Assembly: GCA_947488295.1 (NCBI GenBank)
Contig: CANKYU010000004.1
Location: 558,001-622,000, forward strand
Length of the DNA: 64,000 bases
From: an uncultured Anderseniella sp.
GTDB taxonomy: Bacteria > Pseudomonadota > Alphaproteobacteria > Rhizobiales > Aestuariivirgaceae
Direction of reading: 5' to 3'
Made by a program: the position numbers and the translations under genes
Part shown: positions 7,723-16,349 of the stretch, piece by piece
Numbering within the stretch: the stretch's first letter is position 1
How the letters are laid out: every line of letters begins with the position of its first letter
Notes under the pieces: model-generated
Told to the model about the DNA's origin: nothing
Seen by the model: the letters and a program-made list of their open reading frames with translations, nothing else
Database searches by the model: none

Positions 7723-8799
7723 ATGAAAATCAAGTCATTCAACATCAGCTGTGTACAGCCGCCGCTCGCCATACCGCACAAGACCGCGTCCGGCACGATT
7801 TCGGCTGCGCCACTGGTCCTGCTCGACATCGAAACCAACAGCGGCATTACCGGCAGCACCTATGTATTCGTGTACACACCGATGGCGTTAAAGCCGGTCG
7901 CAGGTCTGCTGGCAGACCTCGGCGGTATGCTGAGCGGGCACGACGTTGCACCGCGGGAAGTCGCCAGTCTGGTGCAGAGCAAATTCCGCCTTGCCGGCAA
8001 TCAGGGTTTTGCCGGCATGGCTGCGGCAGCCATCGACATGGCGCTGTGGGATTGCCTTGCCCGTGCGGCTGATCTGCCATTGTGCCGGTTGCTCGGCGCC
8101 TTACCGCAGGCGTCGCGTGCCTACGACAGCATGGGACAGATGCCGCCAGACGAAACCGCCCGGCAGGTCGAGGCGTCCATGAAAGCCGGTTACCGGGCAT
8201 TCAAGGTCAAGGCTGGCCATCCCGACCTGTCGCAGGACGAGCAGGTGATTGAGGCAATGCTCAGTGCAGCCGCCGGTGAGGACATATGGCTGGCCGTGGA
8301 CTTCAATCAGGCTTTCAATCCGGTTATCTCGATCGACCGCGCCAGACGGCTGGAGCGTTTCGAACTGGCCTGGCTGGAAGAACCGGCCCGCGCAGAAGAC
8401 GATGCCGGTCATGCCCGGGTGCGCGCCGGCACCAGCATTCCAATTCAGACCGGCGAGAACTGGTGGGGCGTTGCCGACATGCAGCGCAGCCTGGATGCCG
8501 GCGCCAGCGACCATGCCATGCCGGACGTCATGAAGATCGGCGGCGTGACCGGCTGGCAGGATGCGGCAGCGCTCGCCCATGGCCGGGCAATGCCGGTTTC
8601 AAGTCACCTGTTTACCGAAATCTCGGCGCATCTGATGCCTGCGACCCCGACAGCTCATATGCTTGAGGTCCTTGATGTTGCAGGTGCGATTTTGACAGAT
8701 CCGGTGCAAATCTCCGCCGATGGCACTATTTCACCGACAGACCAGCCAGGCAGTGGCATTAACTGGGATAGAGCGGCGATCGAGAAATATTCTGCGTGA
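7723..8799 (+). CDS. Mandelate racemase-like enolase superfamily enzyme
   Basis: 358 residues from the ATG at 7723. All residues that define Pseudomonas mandelate racemase are present: the KxK base (KVK, 161-163), metal ligands Asp193, Glu219 and Glu245 (in GENWWG), and the Asp268-His295 pair with Glu315. The C-terminal stretch SSHLFTEISAHL...ATPTAH is nearly identical to my recollection of MdlA. This is much closer to true mandelate racemase than to muconate lactonising enzymes. The expected reaction is proton abstraction alpha to a carboxylate, racemising mandelate or a related 2-hydroxy acid. No mandelate dehydrogenase or benzoylformate decarboxylase is in the window, although the box benzoyl-CoA pathway lies 12 kb away. 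Confidence 0.85.
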   Translation: MKIKSFNISCVQPPLAIPHKTASGTISAAPLVLLDIETNSGITGSTYVFVYTPMALKPVAGLLADLGGMLSGHDVAPREVASLVQSKFRLAGNQGFAGMAAAAIDMALWDCLARAADLPLCRLLGALPQASRAYDSMGQMPPDETARQVEASMKAGYRAFKVKAGHPDLSQDEQVIEAMLSAAAGEDIWLAVDFNQAFNPVISIDRARRLERFELAWLEEPARAEDDAGHARVRAGTSIPIQTGENWWGVADMQRSLDAGASDHAMPDVMKIGGVTGWQDAAALAHGRAMPVSSHLFTEISAHLMPATPTAHMLEVLDVAGAILTDPVQISADGTISPTDQPGSGINWDRAAIEKYSA

Positions 8800-10623
8800 T
8801 CAGCCCTCAAACTCCTCGCGCAGCATTTCCAGTTCGAGCCAGCGCTCTTCCGCTTCTGCCAGCCGGGTTTGCGAAGACTTGAGGTCAGCCGCTGCCTGTT
8901 CAAACCCCGCAGGATCGGCTGAATAGAAATCCGGAGCCGCCATTTTCTTCTGCAGCCGGGCAATGCTGTCGCCCAGTGCTTCGATTTCTTTCGGCAGGGT
9001 TTCAAGGGCATGCTTGTCCTTGAAGGACATCTTCCGCTTCTGTGTGGCAGGCGGCCCTGCCGTTTCAGAAGACGCACGGACTGTCTTGTGCACCGGCTTT
9101 ATGTCTGAAGCCCGTTTGACTTCCGCCCTCGCTTCACCCGCCTGACGCATCATGTCGGTGTATCCGCCTGGGTATTCACGCCACACCCCGTCGCCTTCAA
9201 ACGCCAGCGTTGAAGTTGCAACCTTGTCTATGAAGTCACGATCATGGCTGACCAGCAGCACCGTGCCCGCATAGGACGACAGCAGCTCCTGAAGCAGATC
9301 CAGTGTTTCCAGATCGAGGTCATTGGTCGGTTCATCCAGCACCATGAAATTGGACGGCTTGGACAATGCGCGCGCCAGCATGATGCGGCCGCGTTCGCCG
9401 CCGGACAGGACATCGACCGGCGTGCGCGCCTGTTCAGGGCGAAACAGGAAATCCTGCATCCATGACATGACGTGGCGCGCCTCGCCATTGACGATCACCT
9501 GGTCCGAACCGCCACCGGTGAGTGCATCGCGCAGCGTCGTTCCCGGCGTCAGCGATGTCCGGTCCTGTTCCAGTGACACGATCTCAAGATTCGTGCCAAG
9601 CCGCACTGTGCCGGCATCGGGTGCAATCTGTCCGGTAATCAGGCGTATCAGGGTGGTCTTGCCGGCACCGTTCGGGCCAGTGATGGCGATACGGTCGCCA
9701 CGCAGTACGCGCAGGTTCAAATCCCGCACTATGGCGCGTTCATCGTACGACTTGCTCAGCCCCTTGGTCTCGATCACCAGTTTGCCGGAAGCATCGGCAT
9801 CTCCCGAGGACAGGTTGACATTGCCTTGCGCCCGCAACGCCGTACGGCGTTTTTCCCGCAGCGCTTCCAGATCGCCCAAACGGCGTACATTGCGCTTGCG
9901 CCGGGCAGTGACGCCGTAGCGCAGCCAGTGTTCCTCGCGCACGATCTTGCGATCCAGCTTGTGCTGTTCACGTTGTTCTTCTTCCAGCACCTCATCACGC
10001 CACGCTTCAAAGTGGGCAAAGCCGCGACCCATGCGCCGCGCCGTACCGCGGTCAAGCCAGACGGTTGCCTGTGACAGGTTTTCCAGAAACCGCCGGTCAT
10101 GACTGATCAGCACCAGCGCGGAACGCAATGATTTCAATTCGGCTTCGAGCCATTCGATGGCCGGCAGGTCAAGGTGGTTGGTCGGTTCATCGAGCAACAG
10201 AATATCCGGTTCCGGTGCCAATACTCTCGCCAGCGCTGCACGACGCGCCTCACCGCCTGACAACTGTGCGGTGTTCTCGTCACCGGTCAGCGACAATTGC
10301 TCCATCAGGTAATTGGCCCGGTATTCATCATCTCCAGCCGTCAGTCCGGATTCAACATAGGCGCGAACCGTCGAAAAGCCCGAAAAATCAGGCTCCTGAA
10401 GAAGATATCGGATGGTTGCACCGGGTTGCAGAAACCGCGTGCCGCTGTCTGCTTCGACATCGCCTGCAGCAATCTTCAGCAGTGTGGATTTGCCTGACCC
10501 GTTGCGCCCCACGAGACAGATACGCTCGCCTGCAGATGCACTCAGGTCGGCACCGGCCAGCAATGGCCTGCCGCCAAAGGTCAGCGTGATATCCTGCAAT
10601 GTCAGAAGCGGCGGTTGAGCCAT
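8800..10623 (-). CDS. uup: ABC-F ATPase, Uup type
   Basis: 607 residues with two ABC ATPase domains and no membrane segment. First domain: Walker A GRNGSGKS (39-46), signature LSGGE (121-125), Walker B ILLLDEP. Second domain: Walker A GPNGAGKT (316-323), signature LSGGERG and MVLDEP. A charged linker of about 210-260 joins them, and a C-terminal coiled coil of about 535-607, rich in Glu, Lys and Leu, is the feature that separates Uup from EttA. Uup acts in the cytoplasm on ribosomes or branched DNA intermediates. It is convergent with the racemase gene, their stops touching at 8799/8800. Confidence 0.92.
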   Translation of the reverse strand: MAQPPLLTLQDITLTFGGRPLLAGADLSASAGERICLVGRNGSGKSTLLKIAAGDVEADSGTRFLQPGATIRYLLQEPDFSGFSTVRAYVESGLTAGDDEYRANYLMEQLSLTGDENTAQLSGGEARRAALARVLAPEPDILLLDEPTNHLDLPAIEWLEAELKSLRSALVLISHDRRFLENLSQATVWLDRGTARRMGRGFAHFEAWRDEVLEEEQREQHKLDRKIVREEHWLRYGVTARRKRNVRRLGDLEALREKRRTALRAQGNVNLSSGDADASGKLVIETKGLSKSYDERAIVRDLNLRVLRGDRIAITGPNGAGKTTLIRLITGQIAPDAGTVRLGTNLEIVSLEQDRTSLTPGTTLRDALTGGGSDQVIVNGEARHVMSWMQDFLFRPEQARTPVDVLSGGERGRIMLARALSKPSNFMVLDEPTNDLDLETLDLLQELLSSYAGTVLLVSHDRDFIDKVATSTLAFEGDGVWREYPGGYTDMMRQAGEARAEVKRASDIKPVHKTVRASSETAGPPATQKRKMSFKDKHALETLPKEIEALGDSIARLQKKMAAPDFYSADPAGFEQAAADLKSSQTRLAEAEERWLELEMLREEFEG

Positions 10624-10644
10624 AATGGAAGCCGGAAAAAGGGA

Positions 10645-11268
10645 TCAATCGTTATCAGTAAGGCCAGCGCCTGCACCCTTGAGCCGCGAGGCCTCACTGG
10701 CGGGAACATAGGTGCGATGGGCAAAGGCCGACAGGGCTTCCCATATTTCGTCGGCAATGTCCACGGCTCCCGGACGCCGATGGTGCGTGATTTCTGTGAT
10801 GGATTCGCAAGGACCCATCAGCACCTGCTCGGCAACTTGCGCATTTGGCGCTCCCTGCACGTGCAGTCCTTCATCACAAGCACTGATGGTACAGTTACTC
10901 CAGCTGATAACAGACGTCTCAGATACCGTCTGGCCAAATGGCGCAAGCAACAGCGGCGCATGAACCCGTCCCAGCACCATCTCCTTCGATTGCATCCTCA
11001 TGTCGGCGATAAAAGCACCGACCAAAACCGGGCACAGCGGGTATTCTGCCTGCCAGCATTCGGATTGCATGGAAACCGGTCCCAGTTTTTCGCAGGGCAC
11101 ACCATCGGTGGCAACCAGAAGACCAAGCAACAGCTCAGCACCTGGCAGCCGCATGGATTCAAGTCCCGATACCGCCCGGCCTGCTTCCTGCGCCAATCCC
11201 CACGGACGCCCTGCTCCCCAGGCGGCTTTCGTCGCCATGCCTTCTGCTTCATTGAGGGAAACGATCAT
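10645..11268 (-). CDS. DUF3726-like protein
   Basis: 207 residues. The N-terminal pattern VSLNEAEGMATKAAWGAGRPWGLAQEAG resembles DUF3726 proteins, recognised from memory rather than a search. No catalytic motif, signal peptide or membrane segment is evident; several Cys and His residues lie in the middle third. It overlaps the preceding 574-residue gene by 4 bases (ATGA type), so it is translated as the last member of the M20 / HDAC-like / unknown / DUF3726 operon. The function is unknown; the conserved coupling suggests an accessory role in that pathway. Confidence 0.7.
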   Translation of the reverse strand: MIVSLNEAEGMATKAAWGAGRPWGLAQEAGRAVSGLESMRLPGAELLLGLLVATDGVPCEKLGPVSMQSECWQAEYPLCPVLVGAFIADMRMQSKEMVLGRVHAPLLLAPFGQTVSETSVISWSNCTISACDEGLHVQGAPNAQVAEQVLMGPCESITEITHHRRPGAVDIADEIWEALSAFAHRTYVPASEASRLKGAGAGLTDND

Positions 11269-12986
11269 GCAGGCCGGTTTTCATTGAACAGCGGCCAGGC
11301 CCAGTCATCTGCGTCCATGTCTTCCATCTCATCCGGGAACGGCGCATCCGCATACATGGTGATCCGCACCCAGCGGTCGGATTTCGGATCAAAGCGCGAT
11401 GCGCCAAAAAACGCCAGCTTGCAGCGCAGCATATCAATCGGCATCATGGTCGACGACAGAACATTGTCGTGTATCTCGGCATAGGGCAGTTGAGCCGCAA
11501 CCTGTACCCGGCGGACAGCATGGCGATGTTCAGGATGACGCAGCAGGAACTCAGCCAGCAGCGTGCCTTTGGGCTCTTTCTCAAGCGCCGCCATCATCAT
11601 GGCGACCTCGCGGCCTATGCCGAGGCGTTGCTCGAGTTCCGCACCGTCCTCTTCGTGCCGTTCGCCCAGTCGCGGTTCCAGTTTTTCTTCCGACACATAC
11701 CAGAACCGCGCGGTCTGATCTGCCAAGTCAAAGTCCGTTGCCAGTGCCCAGTCAAAGTGCCTGGCGGCCAGACCGGCAACCGCTTCAACGCGCATTGTCC
11801 CGTCTATGGCAAATGCCCGTCTCTCATCCGCTGCCATATCACCGGCCAGCTCATCAACCAGATCACCATGAGGCTCGATCATCAGCGAACACACCGCTTC
11901 CTGGCCTTCCAGCGTAAGATTGCCGGTAGCCCACAGGTACAGTTCATTCCACGGTTCTGCAGACATCAGGGCGTCGGTCTGAAGATGGGTTTTCAGCTTG
12001 TCGAAATCATCGGCAAGGTCGCACACCCGCATGGACTGCCGCTCATCCGGCGTACGCCAGCGCTCGAGCCCGGCATGTGCCCGGTCCAGTTGGTCACGGA
12101 AATGCCTGATCGTGTCGGCATTGGCAGCCGGCAAAGCACGAACCCGTGCCAGTGCGGTTTCCCGGGCTGTGATCCAGGCGTTCAGCAAGGCGGGATGGGT
12201 GACCAGAAACGGCGCCATGCCCAGCCCGGTCGAATTACCGACACCCAGCCGCCTGCGAATTTCCCGATCCAGCGGCACTGCTTTCGCGCCACCCCTGATG
12301 CGCGCCATGTGCTCGACAATGTCCACGGTGAACACCCGGATCAGCCAAACCGCCATCAGTTCAACCCTGAACGGCCCGCCGGCCTCTTCACGCCGGGCAT
12401 ACAGGTCCCGGTCAGCCAGGCCAAACTTGCCATTGCCATAAACTGCCGTGGTCCGCATCAGGTAACCGACCTTGTCTATTTCCTGCACGTCCGGCTGCCG
12501 GCCCTGCGACAGGCAGTCCGCAACATGATCAAACAGACGCACAGACCTGTTGGCTCGTGACAGCACCAGTTCGCTTGCCGCACACCGGCCTGCCTCCTGT
12601 TTCGGCACATTGTCGCGCAACCGGTCAATGTCAGCCTGTGTCGGCACCCCGTCGAACAGGGCAAATGTTGCATCCCATTCGGTGGCAATGACCCGGTCGG
12701 AGCGCTTTTCCGGCGGCAGGTCGTTGGCATAGGCAATCAGTGAATAGGTATGTTCAGGCCCGCGTGCTTCATACACGCCGACGCCGACGCCCTTGTCATC
12801 CACGTCCCACACGGTGCGCTTGACCTGCCAGCCTTCACGCTTCACCCGACGCAGGATGGCGCGCATGAACGACAGGCGTGTCTGGTGCGACGCCCCCATC
12901 CGGGCAAGCCGCATGACCTCTTGCGGTGTCCGCATCAATTCGCTGACACGAGCATCATCCGGCACGACAGTTTTCGCATCAGCCAT
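11265..12986 (-). CDS. Conserved protein of unknown function in amidohydrolase operon
   Basis: 574 residues from the ATG at 12986, which overlaps the HDAC-like stop by 8 bases and has GAAGGT upstream; I do not recognise the family. It is soluble and charged, with no signal peptide or membrane segment. The N-terminal half contains WDVDDKGVGVGVYEARGPEHTYSLIAY, a possible mixed beta-sheet core, and an arginine-rich stretch with RANRSVRLFDHV. The C-terminal region is acidic (MEDMDADDWAWP). No nucleotide-binding or metal motif is obvious. It is locked between an HDAC-fold deacetylase and DUF3726 by overlapping codons, so it probably acts on the same substrate or forms a complex with them. Confidence 0.8.
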   Translation of the reverse strand: MADAKTVVPDDARVSELMRTPQEVMRLARMGASHQTRLSFMRAILRRVKREGWQVKRTVWDVDDKGVGVGVYEARGPEHTYSLIAYANDLPPEKRSDRVIATEWDATFALFDGVPTQADIDRLRDNVPKQEAGRCAASELVLSRANRSVRLFDHVADCLSQGRQPDVQEIDKVGYLMRTTAVYGNGKFGLADRDLYARREEAGGPFRVELMAVWLIRVFTVDIVEHMARIRGGAKAVPLDREIRRRLGVGNSTGLGMAPFLVTHPALLNAWITARETALARVRALPAANADTIRHFRDQLDRAHAGLERWRTPDERQSMRVCDLADDFDKLKTHLQTDALMSAEPWNELYLWATGNLTLEGQEAVCSLMIEPHGDLVDELAGDMAADERRAFAIDGTMRVEAVAGLAARHFDWALATDFDLADQTARFWYVSEEKLEPRLGERHEEDGAELEQRLGIGREVAMMMAALEKEPKGTLLAEFLLRHPEHRHAVRRVQVAAQLPYAEIHDNVLSSTMMPIDMLRCKLAFFGASRFDPKSDRWVRITMYADAPFPDEMEDMDADDWAWPLFNENRPA

Positions 12987-14007
12987 TTTCGAAACCTTCC
13001 AGCACATTCACCGTGTTGATGCCGATTTCTTCTACCGCATACCCGCCTTCCATGCAAAACAGGGTCGGCAATTTCAGCTTTGCGATGCGCCCGCCATAAT
13101 CTGTAAAGTCATCCGATTTGAGCTTGAAGAAACTGATCGGATCTCGCTCGAATGTATCCACCCCCAGTGATACCACGAGCGCATCCGGCGAATAGGCCTC
13201 AATCCGCTTGATAGCATCATTCATTGCGCTTCCCCATTCATCATATCCGGTATTGGGCGGCATGGCATAGTTGGCCGTAAACCCTTCGCCCTTGCCTGAA
13301 CCCGTCTCGTCTTCATATCCTAAAAAGTGCGGAAACGCATGCTCCGGCGCGCCATGCAGCGACGCGAACAGGACATCATCGCGGTCATAGAAGATGTCCT
13401 GAGTCCCGTTGCCATGGTGGAAGTCGGGATCCAGGATCGCCACCCGCTTCGCACCATCGTTCAGGAACATCTGGGCAGCGATTGCAGCATTGTTCAGGAA
13501 ACAATATCCGCCATACATGTCCCTGGCAGCGTGATGGCCCGGCGGACGGCACAACGCAAATGCCGAGCGCGCGCCACCTGCAACTATGCGTTGCGCCGTT
13601 TGCGCAATGGCAGCACTGGCCTGTGCCGCTTCCCAGGTGCCGGACGTAATCGCCGTCTCGATGGCCAGGGCATAATACCCGACAAGCCCGTCAATATGGA
13701 CCGGTTTGCGCACCTGCATGCGGCGCGCCGGAAAGCACGTGGCCAGGACCTCACCGTCATAACCTTCCGCAATCCAACGCTCCCATGCTGTCTCCAGGAA
13801 TTCCAGAAACCCTTCGTCGTGAACCTGGCGCACCGGCCCCGGGTCCAGTGCCGCGGGATCGGCAAAGTCCTCAAAGCCGCGCGCACCCAGCCGGTCCATT
13901 ATGTGCTGCCATCGCTCAGGGCACTCGAACGGCCGCACAAACAGGCCGCCGGACAATTCGCCTTTCGGAAAATGTTTCAGATGGTCATCACTGCGCACAA
14001 CTTGCAT
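12979..14007 (-). CDS. HDAC-fold amidohydrolase (acetylpolyamine amidohydrolase-like)
   Basis: 342 residues. It has the class II HDAC/AphA signature set: PPGHH (155-159, the His pair), DPDFHHGNGTQ (193-203) with zinc ligands Asp195 and His197, the third ligand Asp284 in LGVDTF, and Tyr323 in the EGGY loop that stabilises the transition state. The family removes acyl groups from lysine-like or polyamine amines. In bacteria with this gene length, acetylpolyamine hydrolysis is common. Neighbours (M20 carbamoylase-like enzyme 6 bases upstream; unknown and DUF3726 genes overlapping downstream) argue for catabolism of an N-acylated amine rather than protein deacetylation. Confidence 0.87.
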   Translation of the reverse strand: MQVVRSDDHLKHFPKGELSGGLFVRPFECPERWQHIMDRLGARGFEDFADPAALDPGPVRQVHDEGFLEFLETAWERWIAEGYDGEVLATCFPARRMQVRKPVHIDGLVGYYALAIETAITSGTWEAAQASAAIAQTAQRIVAGGARSAFALCRPPGHHAARDMYGGYCFLNNAAIAAQMFLNDGAKRVAILDPDFHHGNGTQDIFYDRDDVLFASLHGAPEHAFPHFLGYEDETGSGKGEGFTANYAMPPNTGYDEWGSAMNDAIKRIEAYSPDALVVSLGVDTFERDPISFFKLKSDDFTDYGGRIAKLKLPTLFCMEGGYAVEEIGINTVNVLEGFENG

Positions 14008-14013
14008 GGGGTA

Positions 14014-15261
14014 TCACTCTTCAACAATTCCAGCGGTTTCAACAACAGCATGCAGCAGCACATCCGCCCCTGCTGCAGCCCACTCTGGCGTGATTTCTTC
14101 CGCCTCATTGTGGCTTATGCCACCGACACATGGACAAAAGATCATGGCTGTCGGGGCAATAGCCGCAATATGGCAAGCATCATGACCCGCGCCGGACACC
14201 ATATCCTTGTGTGAATAGCCAAGCTGTCGGGCGGCGTCGCGCACGGCAGCCACACAAGTCTCGTCAAAAGCAACCGGGTCATAGGCCCCAACCGAAACTG
14301 AAGCACACTCAAGCTTCATGTCCCCGGCGATCTGTTCAACGCCGGTGACAATGGCGGTTTCCATGTCTTTGAGATCATCGAGCGACGGGTTGCGCATGTC
14401 GACGCAGAAAGTGACCTTGCCCGGCACGATGTTGCGTGAGTTCGGCGACACATTGAGATAGCCAACCGTTGCCACCGCATCGGGCGCAAAGTCAAACGCC
14501 ACCTTGTTGATCAGTTCAACGGCCCGCGCAGCCCCCACCAGCGCGTTGCGCCGGACCGGCATCGGAGTGGTGCCGGTGTGGCATTCATACCCGGTGAGGG
14601 TGAACTCGATCCAGCGCAGGCCTTGTGCATGTGCGACCACACCGACTTCAATGCCTTCAGCTTCGAGCACGGGGCCTTGTTCAATATGAAGTTCGAACAT
14701 GGCCTTCAGGGGTCGGCTGACCGCCGGAACTTCGCCCTTGTATCCGATGCGGGACAACTCGTCGCCGAACGTCTTGCCGTCGTCATCGGTCAGCGCATAG
14801 GCATAGTCCTGTGCTATCTCGCCGGTGAATACACCGGAGGCCACCATGGCCGGGGCAAATCGGGCGCCTTCTTCATTGGTCCAGTTGACCACTTCAACGG
14901 GATGCCTGGTCCTGATGCCCAGGTCGTTGAGGCTACGCACCACTTCAAGGCCGGCCAGCACACCCAGTACACCGTCAAACCTGCCACCGGTAGGTTGAGT
15001 ATCCAGGTGTGACCCCATCATCACCGGCGGCAGCGTGTCGTCTTCACCCGACCGGCGCGCGAACATGTTGCCCATGCTGTCCACGGTCATGGTCAGCCCG
15101 GCTTTCCTGCACCAGTGGTCAAACAGGTCTCGTCCAAGCTTGTCCTCATCGGTCAGCGTCTGACGGTTGTTGCCACCTGCGATACCCGGGCCGATGCCGG
15201 CCATCTCCATGAGCGCATCCCAGAGCCGATCTCGATCAGTTCTCCGATTTGATTTCAACAT
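14014..15261 (-). CDS. M20 Zn-dependent hydrolase (N-carbamoyl-amino-acid / ureidopropionase type)
   Basis: 415 residues. Dinuclear zinc ligands typical of the allantoate amidohydrolase / beta-ureidopropionase branch are visible: His85 in GSHLDT, Asp96 in RFDG, Glu130-131 in TNEEGARF, and a C-terminal His in GISHNEAE. These enzymes split N-carbamoyl amino acids to amino acid, ammonia and CO2. It is the first gene of a four-gene minus-strand operon with an HDAC-like deacetylase, the unknown protein and DUF3726. The hydantoinase-type gene 6 kb away could supply carbamoyl substrates, but they are not in one transcript. Confidence 0.87.
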   Translation of the reverse strand: MLKSNRRTDRDRLWDALMEMAGIGPGIAGGNNRQTLTDEDKLGRDLFDHWCRKAGLTMTVDSMGNMFARRSGEDDTLPPVMMGSHLDTQPTGGRFDGVLGVLAGLEVVRSLNDLGIRTRHPVEVVNWTNEEGARFAPAMVASGVFTGEIAQDYAYALTDDDGKTFGDELSRIGYKGEVPAVSRPLKAMFELHIEQGPVLEAEGIEVGVVAHAQGLRWIEFTLTGYECHTGTTPMPVRRNALVGAARAVELINKVAFDFAPDAVATVGYLNVSPNSRNIVPGKVTFCVDMRNPSLDDLKDMETAIVTGVEQIAGDMKLECASVSVGAYDPVAFDETCVAAVRDAARQLGYSHKDMVSGAGHDACHIAAIAPTAMIFCPCVGGISHNEAEEITPEWAAAGADVLLHAVVETAGIVEE

Positions 15262-15393
15262 GATATGCGAACGCCTTTACACTACGGACAATCCGGCGCA
15301 CGAACGCAGCCGTTAAATTGTGCGAGGCGAGCCTGCCATCTGTTGCCCATCATTTCAATCTAGGTTTGATGTTCAGTTCCAGGGAGATGTCAC

Positions 15394-16341
15394 ATGCGTA
15401 TCAAAAGGGTTTGTATGGCAGCGATGATGGCAGCGATGATATCGGCCTCCGGCGCACTGGCCGGCAGCGTATGGCAGTCAGCGCACTTCCGTGACCACGA
15501 GCTTGTCGGAAAGATTTATGCCAGCCCCGAGAGACAGCAACTGACACTGGACGAAGTCAAGCAGCAGGCCGCGAAAGCACGCTTTGTCTTGTTGGGCGAG
15601 ATCCACACGAATCCGGATCATCACCGGCTCCAGGCGGATATTCTGCAATACATGGTCGACCAGGGCCGTCGTCCGGCCGTGGTGATTGAAATGATCACCC
15701 GCGCACAACAGCCGGTGCTGGATTTCTTCGCCGCCAATCCCACCGGCAACGCCGATGACATCGCAGCCCGGCTGGAATGGGGCAAGTCCGGCTGGCCCAA
15801 CTTTGCCATGTACAAACCGATATTCGAGATCGCACTGAAACACGACCTGACCCTGCGCGCCGGCAATCTTGAGAAAAGCACCATCCGCCGCCTCGGCGGC
15901 CGGGTGGGCACGAAACTGACCGTGGCCGAACGGGCCCAGCTTGGGTTGGACAAGCCTTTTCCGGCGGAAACTGCCAGCTCCCAGCTCAAGGAGATCGCGG
16001 AAAGCCATTGCAACATGATGCCGGAAACCGTGCTGCCGCGCATGGCGGATATACAGCGCGCCCGTGATTATGTCATGGCCAGTGCCCTGATGGATCCGTC
16101 CAACAAGGACGGTGCCGTGCTGATCGCCGGTGCCGGCCACACCAGGCTGGACTGGGGCGTTGGTTACATCATTGAGCGCGATGAACCGGGCACTGTGCTG
16201 AGCCTGGCATTCAGAGAGGTTTTCGAAGGCGCCACCGAAGCAGACTTCGGCAAGCCTGCCCACCATGTCGCCATTGTGACCCCCCGCTCCGAGATCAAGG
16301 ACCATTGTGCCGTGTTCAGGAAAAACAAGAAGAAGACTTAG
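15394..16341 (+). CDS. ChaN-like haem/iron-associated exported protein
   Basis: 315 residues. The signal peptide ends about ALA-GS (21-25), but there is no lipobox cysteine, unlike classical ChaN lipoproteins. The family core is present: LLGEIHTNPDHH (67-77), a later VVIEMI block and the C-terminal AGAGHTRLDWGVG. ChaN-family proteins bind haem and appear in iron-regulated loci. AGGGAG stands before the start. The gene is alone on its strand and convergent with the PQQ dehydrogenase gene. No TonB receptor is adjacent, so the iron link rests on family knowledge only. Confidence 0.8.
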   Translation: MRIKRVCMAAMMAAMISASGALAGSVWQSAHFRDHELVGKIYASPERQQLTLDEVKQQAAKARFVLLGEIHTNPDHHRLQADILQYMVDQGRRPAVVIEMITRAQQPVLDFFAANPTGNADDIAARLEWGKSGWPNFAMYKPIFEIALKHDLTLRAGNLEKSTIRRLGGRVGTKLTVAERAQLGLDKPFPAETASSQLKEIAESHCNMMPETVLPRMADIQRARDYVMASALMDPSNKDGAVLIAGAGHTRLDWGVGYIIERDEPGTVLSLAFREVFEGATEADFGKPAHHVAIVTPRSEIKDHCAVFRKNKKKT

Positions 16342-16349
16342 GATCTTCT
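16331..16349. terminator. Short hairpin at convergent gene ends
   Basis: AGAAGA (16331-16336) and TCTTCT (16344-16349) form a 6-bp stem with a 7-base loop across the tail-to-tail stops of the ChaN-like and PQQ dehydrogenase genes. It lacks a GC-rich stem and a T-tract, so terminator function is doubtful. Confidence 0.25.

Noticed and set aside
11469..12560. 363-residue plus-strand frame opposite the unknown protein
   Set aside because: It is rich in His, Arg, Gln and Pro, typical of antisense frames in GC-rich DNA; the minus-strand gene is coupled to its neighbours.
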